Of a stretch of 64,000 nt of DNA, positions 25,519 through 35,000 are shown one piece after another. The notes under the pieces are model-generated. The model was not told the origin of the DNA, made no database searches, and saw only the letters and a program-made list of their open reading frames with translations. Each line of letters starts with the position of its first letter. Position 1 is the first letter of the stretch. The DNA is from Flavobacterium dauae (GTDB lineage Bacteria > Bacteroidota > Bacteroidia > Flavobacteriales > Flavobacteriaceae): NCBI RefSeq assembly GCF_004151275.2, contig NZ_CP130821.1, positions 558,001 to 622,000 on the forward strand. Direction: 5' to 3'. Made by a program: the position numbers and the translations under genes.

Positions 25519-26907
25519 ATGAAGAAAAAATATTTTTATACAATTGGATTACTGCTTTTAGTCGTAATATCGTGTGACAAGCAAAATGATTGGTTAGCTG
25601 CAAAGAAGCAAAAAGATCTGGTTATTCCGGAAAAACTTAAAGATTTTCAAGCTGTTCTGGACCAATTTACATCTATACATACGGCACTTCCTATTTTCGG
25701 ATTGGTAGGCACAGATGATTTTGTTCTAACTGATGCGGACTTCGACCGATGTCCAGAAGAAATAAGAAATGGATATATTTGGAACAAAAACATATGGAGC
25801 ACCGATGAATCTACAAATTGGACACAAGGTTTCGAAGTAATAATGCGTTCAAATGTAGTCTTGGACGGATTAAAAAATATTACAACAACATCAGCGACAC
25901 AATTAAAATATCGTGATATTGAAGGGCAGGCTTTTTTTTACCGCGCGTTGTTCTATTATGGCTTGTCACAATTATTCTGTAATGCGTACTCAAATAACGC
26001 AGACAAAGAACTTGGATTGCCACTACGGCTGACTTCCGATGTTAATATTGTCTCGCAACGGTCTTCTCTTGCTAAAACATATGAACAAATAATTTCAGAT
26101 GCTGTAACAGCATCTGAATTACTACCAGAAAAAAGTGCTAATAATAGAAGACCGTCTAAAGCCGCTGCATATGCCATTTTAGCAAAAACACATCTTGTAA
26201 TGGCTAATTTCGAGAAAGCTCTTTTTTATGCAGAAGAGGCACTGAAGTTAAGTGACTCACTATTAGACTTCAACTCAAATTATGCTACTATTTCCAACAC
26301 CTATAGATTTCCTGCCAACCCATTTGATCATCCTGAAATTATATTTTATGCTAAAGGCATGAGTTATGGTGCTGTTATGCCAGCAACGGCAGCACAGGCA
26401 GTAATAAGTGATACTTTGTATGACAGCTATGACGATTTTGATCTAAGAAAATCACTGTTTTATTATGTTAATACGAATAATCAGGTAAAATATAGAGGTA
26501 GTTATACTGGTACTAACTCAAATTTTTGTGGACTTGCAACTAACGAATTATATTTGATCAGTGCAGAATGTTATACACGTCAGGAACAAATTGACTTAGC
26601 TCAAAATCGAATCAATAAACTTTTAAAAAACCGTTACCAGCAAGATCATTATTCTGAAATCCTAATCGACAATAATGAGGATTTATTGATTTTTATACTG
26701 CAAGAACGTCGAAAAGAGTTAATCGGTGTGGGAAATATTAGATGGGAAGATCTAAAACGATTAAATATGGAAACACGATTTCAGAAAACGTTAACCCGCA
26801 ATTTAAAGGGGGAATTTTACGTGCTTCTTCCAAATAGTCCTTTATACACATTACCAATTCCCAATAATGAAATCCAAACCAGTAGCATTTCCCAAAATGA
26901 AAGGTAA
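25519..26907 (+). CDS. SusD/RagB-family substrate-binding lipoprotein
   Basis: The 462-aa lipoprotein has signal peptide MKKKYFYTIGLLLLVVISCD, with the lipobox Cys at residue 19. Its helical TPR-like fold includes EGQAFFYRALFYYGLSQLF and KAAAYAILAKTHL, and the C-terminal SusD block has LQERRKELIGVGNIRWEDLKR. It forms the lid on the SusC barrel and captures the ligand outside the cell. It starts 8 bp after susC and ends 7 bp before the thioredoxin-like gene, so the three are one transcript. It is shorter than many glycan-type SusDs; a peptide- or small-molecule-type substrate is possible but not shown. Confidence 0.93.
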   Translation: MKKKYFYTIGLLLLVVISCDKQNDWLAAKKQKDLVIPEKLKDFQAVLDQFTSIHTALPIFGLVGTDDFVLTDADFDRCPEEIRNGYIWNKNIWSTDESTNWTQGFEVIMRSNVVLDGLKNITTTSATQLKYRDIEGQAFFYRALFYYGLSQLFCNAYSNNADKELGLPLRLTSDVNIVSQRSSLAKTYEQIISDAVTASELLPEKSANNRRPSKAAAYAILAKTHLVMANFEKALFYAEEALKLSDSLLDFNSNYATISNTYRFPANPFDHPEIIFYAKGMSYGAVMPATAAQAVISDTLYDSYDDFDLRKSLFYYVNTNNQVKYRGSYTGTNSNFCGLATNELYLISAECYTRQEQIDLAQNRINKLLKNRYQQDHYSEILIDNNEDLLIFILQERRKELIGVGNIRWEDLKRLNMETRFQKTLTRNLKGEFYVLLPNSPLYTLPIPNNEIQTSSISQNER

Positions 26908-26914
26908 ACCTAAC

Positions 26915-28384
26915 ATGAAGATTCTTTTGACTACGTTATTATTCGTGATTGGATATGTAGAAGTTTATGCCCAAAACCTGCCAAAGTACAGTCTTGATAT
27001 TACTGTTAATTTGACAAACACACTTCCAGGTGACACACTTATATTGGAATTAATTGATCAATGGACATTGAAAAAGCATTCTGAAATTAAAACTGGTGTT
27101 TCTAAAGGCGGGAATTTCACTTTCCATACGAATCCGGTTCAGTCAGCGGGCTTTTGGATGTTACAATTAGTTCGAAATAGTGACGATACGCAAGCACGAG
27201 AAGACAGGGCTATTACTAATATCTTCTTTTGGGAAGATCAAGATAATATTTCATTATCTCTCAGTACAGAATTGGGTCAGTTAACGGGAATTAAAAGCAA
27301 ATATAAGTTTTCCGGAACTGGTTACCTAAAATATCAGTTAAAAGCCGATTTTAATGATGACACCTATCTCAATAGCTGTTTTTCCGATTATAGGGATGGA
27401 TATTTTTCGAAAGATTTTGAATATATCAGGGAATATAATCCTTGTCTTGAAGAACAACTGTCTATTTTAGATAGTAAAAAAAAAGAGTTGTCAGAAATCG
27501 CTTATTTGTCGTTAAAAAGCGATATTATTTACAATTTCCCACGTAGCTTTGCCACAAGTGTTCGAAATTTTATCTATGAAAATTCTTACGACGTTGAAAA
27601 ATTAAAAAATAATTACTTCACCTCCACTAAAGAAATTTTCTCTCAGGATGATAACCCGTATTTTTTTTATTCATATGGAGCAGTAGGGCGTATTCAGGAA
27701 AAATTAATGACAGATTTAAGGGTATCAATTTATCCTCTAAAAAATGTATCTGATTATTATACTTATTTAAAAAATAACACAGCAGGAGAGGCACGAGAAA
27801 GGCTAATAGTGCACTATTTTGCCAATTACAGGCAGTCAAAGAAAACTGATAGCTTGATTGCTGATGCGTTGACTTTTTTCAAAACTGAGGAAGGAATACA
27901 AGAGTTGAAAAAGTTAGAGGCTCCACTTCCTATCAGTATTGGGAAAGGTTACAAATTTATTGATCACAATGGACAACAATTCAATTTGGATAGCCTAAAT
28001 GGTAAAGTTATTTTAATTGATGTGTATAATCCCGGTTGTATCCCATGCATACATTTGTACAAGAACGTTATTTCTAAAATCAAAAATGATTTTAGAAATA
28101 ATCCTGATTTCATTGTATTATCACTGTCGGTTGAGCAAAGTGACGATATGTATCACAAAACTTTGGCAACAGGATTATATACATCATTTACGGACAATAC
28201 TATAAATGTATATACGGGAGCGGTCGGCAGAAGGCATCCGTTTTTAATACAAAATAAATTTTATTTTAATCCTTCCGTATTATTGATTGATAAGGATGGC
28301 AAAACGCGTTACATAAATAACGATTTTTTCTTTCAGTATGAAAAATTAAAGCCAATAATAATAAAGCTATTAGATAACAAGTGA
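26915..28384 (+). CDS. TlpA-like thioredoxin-fold protein with DUF4369-like N-terminal part
   Basis: The chosen start is the ATG at 26915, because it begins a clean signal peptide, MKILLTTLLFVIGYVEVYAQ; a longer upstream frame overlaps susD. The 489-aa periplasmic protein has an N-terminal beta-rich domain, a long helical middle and a C-terminal thioredoxin fold (residues ~350-489) with the redox motif CIPC near 373-376. SusC-SusD-TlpA sets are common in Bacteroidetes, and the reductase may act on the imported ligand or on envelope proteins. The AT-rich composition matches the susC barrel and susD. Confidence 0.88.
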   Translation: MKILLTTLLFVIGYVEVYAQNLPKYSLDITVNLTNTLPGDTLILELIDQWTLKKHSEIKTGVSKGGNFTFHTNPVQSAGFWMLQLVRNSDDTQAREDRAITNIFFWEDQDNISLSLSTELGQLTGIKSKYKFSGTGYLKYQLKADFNDDTYLNSCFSDYRDGYFSKDFEYIREYNPCLEEQLSILDSKKKELSEIAYLSLKSDIIYNFPRSFATSVRNFIYENSYDVEKLKNNYFTSTKEIFSQDDNPYFFYSYGAVGRIQEKLMTDLRVSIYPLKNVSDYYTYLKNNTAGEARERLIVHYFANYRQSKKTDSLIADALTFFKTEEGIQELKKLEAPLPISIGKGYKFIDHNGQQFNLDSLNGKVILIDVYNPGCIPCIHLYKNVISKIKNDFRNNPDFIVLSLSVEQSDDMYHKTLATGLYTSFTDNTINVYTGAVGRRHPFLIQNKFYFNPSVLLIDKDGKTRYINNDFFFQYEKLKPIIIKLLDNK

Positions 28385-28390
28385 AATATA

Positions 28391-28420
28391 GAAAGCCGTC
28401 TGGAAATTCAAACGGCTTTA
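28391..28420. terminator. Bidirectional terminator between the TlpA-like and DUF6520-like genes
   Basis: AAAGCCGT (28392-28399) pairs with ACGGCTTT (28412-28419) between two convergent genes. Confidence 0.75.
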
Positions 28421-28423
28421 AAT

Positions 28424-28738
28424 TTACTGAGCAAATTCCGGTTGTTTGGAATTAATAGTAGTTTGTAAAGGATCATTAACGTCAGAAATTAAAATTTGAT
28501 CGCCAGATACATTAGCTGTTGTTTCAATTTCACAAGGGCGTAAATTTCCAAAACCACATTGACTTTCTTCTGGCTCACTCATACTAACTTTGTAATGGGT
28601 GGAACTTGCTAACTCGGTTACCCAGTAAGTTTGTGGTAATTTTTTAATTTCTTCATTGTTTGCTTTTGAAAATGCAAAAGCTCCTATTGTGCCCGCAGCA
28701 AGAACGATTGCTGCTGAGGCGATTTTAATTCGGTTCAT
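28424..28738 (-). CDS. DUF6520-like small secreted protein
   Basis: This 104-aa protein starts at the ATG at 28738, which gives a signal peptide MNRIKIASAAIVLAAGTIGAF. An upstream ATG at 28843 would read through the leader RNA and is unlikely. Two cysteines lie in SQCGFGNLRPCEI, and the tail has no membrane segment. It resembles the small DUF6520 proteins frequent in Bacteroidetes, of unknown function. It is preceded by copy A of the duplicated leader RNA and may be co-transcribed with the upstream lipoprotein gene. Confidence 0.7.
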   Translation of the reverse strand: MNRIKIASAAIVLAAGTIGAFAFSKANNEEIKKLPQTYWVTELASSTHYKVSMSEPEESQCGFGNLRPCEIETTANVSGDQILISDVNDPLQTTINSKQPEFAQ

Positions 28739-28773
28739 AATAAAATTGTTATAAAAATTTACAAATAGTGTGA

Positions 28774-28919
28774 TGCGGTATATTACCGCAATACGGTTTG
28801 CAAAGGCATAGACAAGAAAAAGGTCTATGGGTTTCTTGTACAATCCAAAAAGGTTAAACGATACACATTCAATAGATCCGGAATTCGGATACGTGGTCTT
28901 CGGTCTTTAGATTTGACCG
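28774..28919 (-). ncRNA. Structured leader RNA, copy A (upstream of the DUF6520-like gene)
   Basis: Read on the minus strand there are four helices. P1 is CGGTC/GACCG (915-919 with 901-905). P2 is ATCCG/CGGAT (86-90 with 76-80). In P3 an outer stem TTGTA/TGCAA encloses CATAGAC/GTCTATG, with internal-loop strands CAAGAAACC and CCTT. P4 is TGCGGTA/TACCGCA (784-790 with 774-780). (Offsets are from 28000 or 28800.) The outer P3 stem has a G-U pair that exists only in minus-strand RNA. Copy B at 30033 has the same layout with compensatory changes. Confidence 0.7.
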
Positions 28920-28970
28920 TTTATTTTAGGGTTAATCATCGAATAAATCGGTGAGATTTCTTTTTCTTGT

Positions 28971-29999
28971 TTAAGGCAACGCCAGAATAGCAGTCTCCAC
29001 TTGCGAATAACTTGTCGTAGTTATTAAGCCGCTTGATGGTACGATATATATACCTGTGCTGGAAATAGCGGTCGAAAGGATATAGTACACGTAGTTACCA
29101 GCTTGTTCTCCGACAAAAATAATGTGGCAGTCCAATCCTACCGGAACAAGCCCTGTATGCTCTTCAAACGTGTTGGTAGCTGAATAGAACATATCAAATT
29201 GCGCAAGCATATTTTCTTCTCCTTCGACAGCAAGATATACCGAAGAATTACTTTGGTCAAATCCTGCCGGTGGTGTAACTTTAAGTTTTACTTTAGTTCC
29301 AGGCCAGCTTGACAAGCGATCAATGTTGCACCATCCGAAACTTCCGGAATCTTTGATAAGCACATCGTATATTCCTGTTCCGTTCTTACCACCAAAAACG
29401 GCACCGTCCACTTCAAACTCCAGATCGTTGGTACTTGCTCCATCCCAGGTTAAGTCGCCATTGGGATCAATGGCACCATTCCATAATACCATATTGGCAG
29501 GGTTTGCTTTGGAATTGCTTGTATTGATATTTACTTTTATCGGCGTAACGATTTTCACTTGTTGTCCATTATAACTTATATCGAGGTAAAATTCACCACC
29601 GGTAACCAAAAATCCTTTGTCCCCCGTAGGTAAGTTTGCAACTGTAGGTTTGTTCGTTACCACCATTTTAGCACGGTTAAAGATTTCCATGTATTCAATT
29701 TTGATGTTTCCGTTAATCGGCTTTCCATCGTTTGTTGCGATGGAACCCGGTGGTATCACGATGGAGCCCCGTGTGTTTGTGGTAAAAGTTGCGCCCCTTT
29801 GGTTGTCATAATAAATGGTTCCTCCCTGGTTAATATCGGCAAGTGCCGAATTTCGTAAATTTTCCAAGCCGGGGCTCCCTTTACCGGCAACCGTGTTGTT
29901 TTGCGTTGTTTGATTATCGGTTTCATTGGTTACAGACTCTGAATCACAGGAAACAAAGATGAATGAAGCAGCCACTAGGGTAAAAATTAATTTTTTCAT
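28971..29999 (-). CDS. Lipoprotein with ZU5-like/beta-sandwich domains
   Basis: This 342-aa protein has a lipoprotein signal, MKKLIFTLVAASFIFVSCDS, with the lipobox Cys at residue 18. It has an Asn/Thr-rich linker and then beta-rich sequence. The block GSIVIPPGSIATNDGKPING (about residues 78-97) resembles the start of ZU5-type or similar surface domains. The likely location is the outer membrane or cell surface. It is preceded by copy B of the leader RNA. Next in the same direction is the DUF6520-like gene. No function is assigned. Confidence 0.72.
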   Translation of the reverse strand: MKKLIFTLVAASFIFVSCDSESVTNETDNQTTQNNTVAGKGSPGLENLRNSALADINQGGTIYYDNQRGATFTTNTRGSIVIPPGSIATNDGKPINGNIKIEYMEIFNRAKMVVTNKPTVANLPTGDKGFLVTGGEFYLDISYNGQQVKIVTPIKVNINTSNSKANPANMVLWNGAIDPNGDLTWDGASTNDLEFEVDGAVFGGKNGTGIYDVLIKDSGSFGWCNIDRLSSWPGTKVKLKVTPPAGFDQSNSSVYLAVEGEENMLAQFDMFYSATNTFEEHTGLVPVGLDCHIIFVGEQAGNYVYYILSTAISSTGIYIVPSSGLITTTSYSQVETAILALP

Positions 30000-30032
30000 A
30001 TTAAATCGTTATAAAGTTTATACTATTTTCGA

Positions 30033-30183
30033 GCGGACATTATCCGCGAAGTGACCTGCGAAGGCATAGACAGAAAGTTGGAACGTCTATGGGTTTCTTG
30101 CGCAGTCCGGTAAAAGTTAAATTACTATGCTTTAATAGATCCGAAAAATCGGATACCGGGCTTCGGTTTTCTTTTTGGAACCG
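30033..30183 (-). ncRNA. Structured leader RNA, copy B (upstream of the lipoprotein gene)
   Basis: On the minus strand P1 is CGGTT/AACCG (30179-30183 with 30164-30168) and P2 is ATCCGA/TCGGAT (30149-30154 with 30139-30144). The outer P3 stem is CTGCG/CGCAG (30101-30105 with 30056-30060) around CATAGAC/GTCTATG (30085-30091 with 30065-30071). P4 is GCGGA/TCCGC (30043-30047 with 30033-30037). Loop strands CAAGAAACC and CCTT, and CTATT after P2, are identical to copy A. P1, P3-outer and P4 differ from copy A by paired changes that keep the helix. P4 ends 34 nt before the start codon. Confidence 0.72.
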
Positions 30184-30242
30184 TTACAGGGGGTGGAATA
30201 TTTTCCGCAAATGAATGTGAGCTTTCATTTTTGATATTTTCC

Positions 30243-30273
30243 ACCATACAAGTATTATAAATGCTTGTATGGT
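30243..30273. repeat. 10-bp inverted repeat between the leader RNA and the repeat array
   Basis: ACCATACAAG (30243-30252) and CTTGTATGGT (30264-30273) are perfect inverted arms with an 11-nt loop. There is no T-run on either strand. It may be an operator. Confidence 0.5.
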
Positions 30274-30368
30274 AAAATTATATGTTAAAGAAGCATAAAA
30301 CAATAGTTTGGAGTGAGATGACAGGACAAATTTGACGAGTCTGCAAAAAGACAACGGTTTTACTGGGC

Positions 30369-30465
30369 TGTGTTATTTCGTCGCCGACGAAATAACACAA
30401 ATTTCCGACGAGATAACATCATTTTCCGATGAAACAACAGTAATTCCGACCAAACAACATAAAAA
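30369..30465. promoter_or_regulatory. Tandem ~21-bp repeat array with an inverted lead unit, candidate LytTR binding sites
   Basis: Units beginning CCGA (consensus CCGACGAAATAACA) start at 30384, 30405, 30426 and 30446, so the period is 21, 21 and 20 bp. The first unit is preceded by an inverted copy, giving perfect 15-bp arms (30369-30383 and 30385-30399) around one central base. LytTR-domain regulators bind direct repeats about two helical turns apart, and the neighbouring gene encodes one. Binding is inferred. Confidence 0.55.
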
Positions 30466-30513
30466 AATGTTAAAAAAGAAGGTTCTAAATTGTGTTTTTG
30501 TGTTAAAAATATC

Positions 30514-31416
30514 TTAAAGAGCACCAAAGTGGGAAATAATGACTTCAACATAGTTTTTTGTCACGGTAAACCGGTCTTCTCCATAATGTTTAATAAGTGG
30601 CTCAAATTCGTCCAGAAATTTAAGTACTAGCGTATTCCGTTTCTCACCATTCGTATAAGCCTCGAAAATCTTACCATTGACAATCACGGATCTGTTTATC
30701 CTGTGAAAATCAGCTGCCGGTAATACCTCTTCCAGATGGCTCAGATTGCGGTCTATAATAATTTCTTCTTCATTGCAATTCACCAGATAAATATTTTTGT
30801 CGTTTGCATAGAAAAACAGGATATAATCTGTTATCGCAATGTCAATCTCGATTTTTGGAAAGAGTTCAGCAATGCGATCCTTTCTTTCCTCTGAAGAAAT
30901 TGTATTTTCAATTTTGACTATACTTACCCCGGTCGGAACATCTTCGTCGATGCTATTAAACATATACGGCTGGTTTTGAATTTTACTGGTAGCCAACAGG
31001 AAATGTACGGCATAATAGAAATTCAGCAATAGGATAAAGCAAACAATTATGGGAAAATCATATCTAAGAAATCCGTTTTTAAAGATATTGGTTCCCATAA
31101 AGTAAAAATAGACGGACATCAATGTAAAATCGAAGACCAGCGGAACTAAGACACCAAATAACAGTTGGCGGAATGTCCGCGTTTTGGAAGTCTCACGCCA
31201 ATCAAAACGGACATCGAGTGAGGTGGTAACAAAATGCACCCAGGTTACCAAGAGTAATGCAATTGCGAAACTAACCGTAAAGGCAATGTAAAAGACAGGG
31301 TTGCGAAGTTCTCCGATGATGTCTAATGATCTTCCGTGGAATAAAATGTAGTAGGATGCAATAAGGGCAGCAAGAATCCTGAAACCTTTGTTTCTGTAAT
31401 GTAATTGTGTTTCCAT
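30514..31416 (-). CDS. Membrane-bound LytTR-family transcriptional regulator (module 1)
   Basis: The 300-aa protein has four predicted membrane helices in its first ~150 residues, then a linker and a C-terminal LytTR DNA-binding domain (residues ~195-300). That domain includes DYILFFYANDKNIYLV, LSHLEEVLPAADFHRINRSVIVN and a final beta-strand region. There is no receiver domain, so the membrane part may sense the signal directly. It is divergent from a 128-aa gene (96 bp between the starts). The same pair recurs at 43914-45301. A 21-bp-period repeat array begins about 50 bp beyond its stop. Confidence 0.85.
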   Translation of the reverse strand: METQLHYRNKGFRILAALIASYYILFHGRSLDIIGELRNPVFYIAFTVSFAIALLLVTWVHFVTTSLDVRFDWRETSKTRTFRQLLFGVLVPLVFDFTLMSVYFYFMGTNIFKNGFLRYDFPIIVCFILLLNFYYAVHFLLATSKIQNQPYMFNSIDEDVPTGVSIVKIENTISSEERKDRIAELFPKIEIDIAITDYILFFYANDKNIYLVNCNEEEIIIDRNLSHLEEVLPAADFHRINRSVIVNGKIFEAYTNGEKRNTLVLKFLDEFEPLIKHYGEDRFTVTKNYVEVIISHFGAL

Positions 31417-31512
31417 AAGTAAGGTTTTTATATAATTTGAAATTAAATATAAAGAAAATTTATTAACTTTATTGAATTACAATATATTAATTAACCTAAA
31501 CACCAATATCTT

Positions 31513-31899
31513 ATGGCAACATTGTACCCATTTACCCCGGAGGGAGTCCAGGACAAACTCGACGAATTATACGCACTTTCAGACCCTGCATTATTTGCTC
31601 AGGCTGACGCAATCGAAGCTGATTTCGGCAGCTGGATTATAAATAATTTTTCATTATCGGTGGAACAGCAATCTTTTCTCGATAATATGAATGACGAAGC
31701 TTTAAATTATTTTGGATCGCAGTGCGCGTTATGCTTCCGGCACCGACGACCGATTACGCTCATTTATCCGTCACCACCAACAACCCCGGGATATGCGAAG
31801 CTACCCGAAAGCAGCAATACGTTAAAAGTCAATTCGGATGATTCCGGAAACATTGAAGTAACCGGATCGCTGACTTTTACCATGGTCTACAGAACATAA
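31513..31899 (+). CDS. Small protein of LytTR module 1 (paralogue of 44930-45301)
   Basis: This 128-aa protein has no signal peptide or membrane segment. The N-terminal half is helical (GVQDKLDELYALSDPALFAQ, then DFGSWIINNFSLSVEQQSFLD). It matches the protein at 44930 position by position: KxxELxAL, AQA, DFxxW, NFxL, QxxFLD. The C-terminal half is beta-rich and diverged. The family is not recognised. Its fixed place opposite a membrane LytTR regulator in both modules suggests it is that regulator's partner or target. A terminator follows it. Confidence 0.7.
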   Translation: MATLYPFTPEGVQDKLDELYALSDPALFAQADAIEADFGSWIINNFSLSVEQQSFLDNMNDEALNYFGSQCALCFRHRRPITLIYPSPPTTPGYAKLPESSNTLKVNSDDSGNIEVTGSLTFTMVYRT

Positions 31900-31927
31900 T
31901 ATTGTATTTTTTTTAAGTGTAATTTTT

Positions 31928-31964
31928 GGCAGCCTACATATACATTTTGCGGGTTGCCTTTTTT
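31928..31964 (+). terminator. Terminator after the small LytTR-module gene
   Basis: GGCAGCC (31928-31934) pairs with GGTTGCC (31952-31958), including one G-U pair, followed by six Ts. Confidence 0.65.
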
Positions 31965-32008
31965 AGTTTCTAACGGATAAGTACGGGATGACCTTGTGGT
32001 GTTGGTAC

Positions 32009-35000
32009 TTATATCCGCATACTCTGTTTTTCTGGTTTTCCCGTTTCGTTAAGCACAACTGCTTCCTCAATTAGATCTTCTTTTGGTTCTTCCTGCTCGC
32101 CCGTTTGTTCCGGGGTAAGGAAAAGCTGTATTTTGCGTTCTATAGCAGCCAGTTCTGTTTTGAGTTCGCTCAACCGGGTATCTTTGTTCCAGTTATCGTT
32201 TACCACACGCTCCAGAACAGGCAGGTCATTCTCCAAGGCATGCAGCTTCTTTTGGTCTTCCCCGATTAAATCGGGAAGTTTTTTAAGGGCATTGAGAAAA
32301 TTCCCTGCGGCAAGTTTTTCGTCTTTAGCAAGGATTCCGTTGTTGTACGTGTATTTGATGTTTCCCTCACCCTGCACCAGAAAACGGTTTATCCGTATAT
32401 CCACACCTTCTTTTTGGGAAATTTCGGTTTTCACCAGCAGCTGGAATCCATACAGGCTTCCGATCTCTTCATAATCACCGCCCGTGCGGGCTTTTTCAGC
32501 GATATGGCTAAGCTTGACACCGATCTGTTTGACATCAGCTGCGACTGATAATCCATCCAGTTGAATGGGATTTAAAATGCTTCCGTCAGGATGCTTTTGT
32601 ACGCGTTTCAGCAAGTTCTCCCAATCAGTGGTCATCCGATCCACTCGGGATTTGGTTTTATCATATACCGCACGGACATCTTCCAGCTTATATTTTGCGG
32701 CAGACTTTGAGTGGTTGAACGCCCGTTTTTCGCTTTCCAGCCCCGCAATCTGTTTTTCCAGCTTGGCTTTATCCAGCAGGTCGGTATTCCCCGAAAGGAT
32801 CGCTACATATTCCGAAAAGTTCATTCCGGATTTTTCGTCCATACCGCCTTCGTCAATCGTCCGTTTGCCCAGACTGTTGCTTTTCAGCTGGTCTATGAAC
32901 AGCTGCTTATTGTACAGCAGGTTGAACTTATAGCTGTCCAGTGATTTTTCCACGGCATAAATGATCACGTCCACCTTGTTATCGGCAAAGTTTTTAGCAA
33001 TTTCATTGCCTTTGCGGATCGCCCGACCGTCCCTTTGTGCAAGGTCGGAAGGCCGCCACGGCGTATCCAGGTGATGGACGGCAACAGCCCGCTTCTGGGC
33101 GTTCACGCCTGTACCCAGCATGCTCGTAGAACCGAACAGAACCCTGATTTTGCCCTGGTTCATGGCTTCTATAAGCCCTTCCCGTTGCTTGTCGGTTTTC
33201 CCTTCCTGTATAAAGCGGACTTCGTTGGCTGGTATGCCGTGGTCTTCAACAAGTTTACGTTTGATCTCGGAATACACGTTCCATTCGTTCGGCTTATACG
33301 TCCCCAAATCCGAGAATACAAACTGTGTCCCTTTTTGGGCGTTGAACTGCCTGTAATATTTTGCAATGGTATGAGCACAATGTGAAGCCTTATTGTCAGG
33401 ATGGTCTTCATATTTGCTATTTACCATGCGCATATCAAGGGACATCTTACGGGCGTAGTCCGTAGCGATAAGCATCTTCGCTTTTTCTTCGCTCTGACTT
33501 AGTTTAGACCTGCCCAGCAGTTCTGCATTTCCCGTATTGGCAAATTCCATCAGGTTGCGGATAAATACTTCCTGATCCGGCGTGGGCGGTATGTTGTAGA
33601 GTTTCTCGTTTTTTCGGGGACGGTCGATGCCGATCATTTCGGCTGTACGGTAATCCGTGATTTCGGAATAAAACTGAGCCAGTTCCGGTGCTTTGATAAA
33701 ATACCGGAAACGTTCCTTTGCCACGATATTGTTCGCTACCGAAAATTCATAATCGGTCGTCTTACGGGTGTATATCGCGGCCCAGGCATCGAAACAGTTG
33801 ATACCTTGTTTTTCCAGAGCCCGCGGCCGAAGGTACTTGAACAGCAGGTACAGCTCCGTTAATGAATTACTTATGGTTGTACCCGAGAGAAAGGTTGCCC
33901 CCATATCCGCATCGGTACGCTCCTGAATGGTACGGATGGCAAAAAGCAGGTTCATCGCCTTCTGGCTTCCGTCCACATTCCCCAATCCGGCAACCCTCGT
34001 GTGGCGGGTATTGAACATCAGGTTTTTAAACTGATGGCTTTCGTCCACAAACAGGTGATCTATGCCCATTATCTTAAAATCAACCACATCGTCTTTGCGG
34101 TTTTCAATGTCATGTTCCAGCGTTTTTAGTTTTACCAGCAGGTTCTTTTTGCGGATCTCCACACCTTTGAGCATACCCCCGGTTATTTCCTTTCCCTGTG
34201 TTTTCATAGCATCAAGGTTACGCTCTACGCTTTCCAGTTCGGTTTCGAGGATTTCCCGTTGTATATCCGGTGATTGCGGGATCATACCGAATTGGTCGTG
34301 TGTGAGTATCACGCAATCCCAGTCGTTATTTTTAATGTCCCCGAAAATCCGTTGTCGTTTTGCGGGTGTAAAATCATTTTTTCCCGGAAACAGTATTTTA
34401 GCGTGGGGATAGGCGGTGCGGTATGCTTTTGCAATTTCGTGAACATTACTTTTCAGTCCGATGATCATCGGTTTGTGTGCCATGCCCAAACGCTTCATTT
34501 CCTGTGCAGCGGTACACATGACCAATGTTTTTCCGGCGCCCACTTCATGGTCGCAAATTACACCGTTATTCATCTTGATCATCCAGACGGTGTCTTTTTG
34601 GCTCGGATAGAGGTTTTCGATATCCAAACCTTTACGGTCCAATCCCGGGAAATCCTGATGGCTTCCGTCATAATTAGGGCGAACAAAACAGTTAAAGGTA
34701 TCGTTGTACTGATCTGTCAGCCTCGTTTTGAAATCGTCGTTCTGTGCGTGCAGCCAGTCTGCAAAGGCGGTACGGATTTCATCAATCTTCGCATTCGCCA
34801 TTTGTATGGCTTCCATATCCCGGACCTTGACATCTTTACCGTCAACTTTGATTTTTTTGGTAATGTCGGGTACGGTGTTAACCAGCGCGTGTTTAAGCAG
34901 GGCAATTCCGTCAAACGTCCGGCTGGTGGCTTTGACGGCATACTGATCCCTTATCTGTACGTTCTTTTGCTGAGAGGTGACCGAGAAATCATCCGAGCTT

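Noticed and set aside
28739..28843. N-terminal extension of the DUF6520-like gene (MYKKPID...)
   Set aside because: It runs through the leader RNA, whose second copy differs in loop length by 4 nt, so the frame is not kept. The inner ATG gives a clean signal peptide.
30369..30399. Transcription terminator from the 15-bp inverted repeat
   Set aside because: There is no T-run on either side, and the arms are part of a longer direct-repeat array.
30384..30465. Possible small CRISPR array
   Set aside because: The units are imperfect, only 20-21 bp long and have no spacers between them; no cas genes are nearby.
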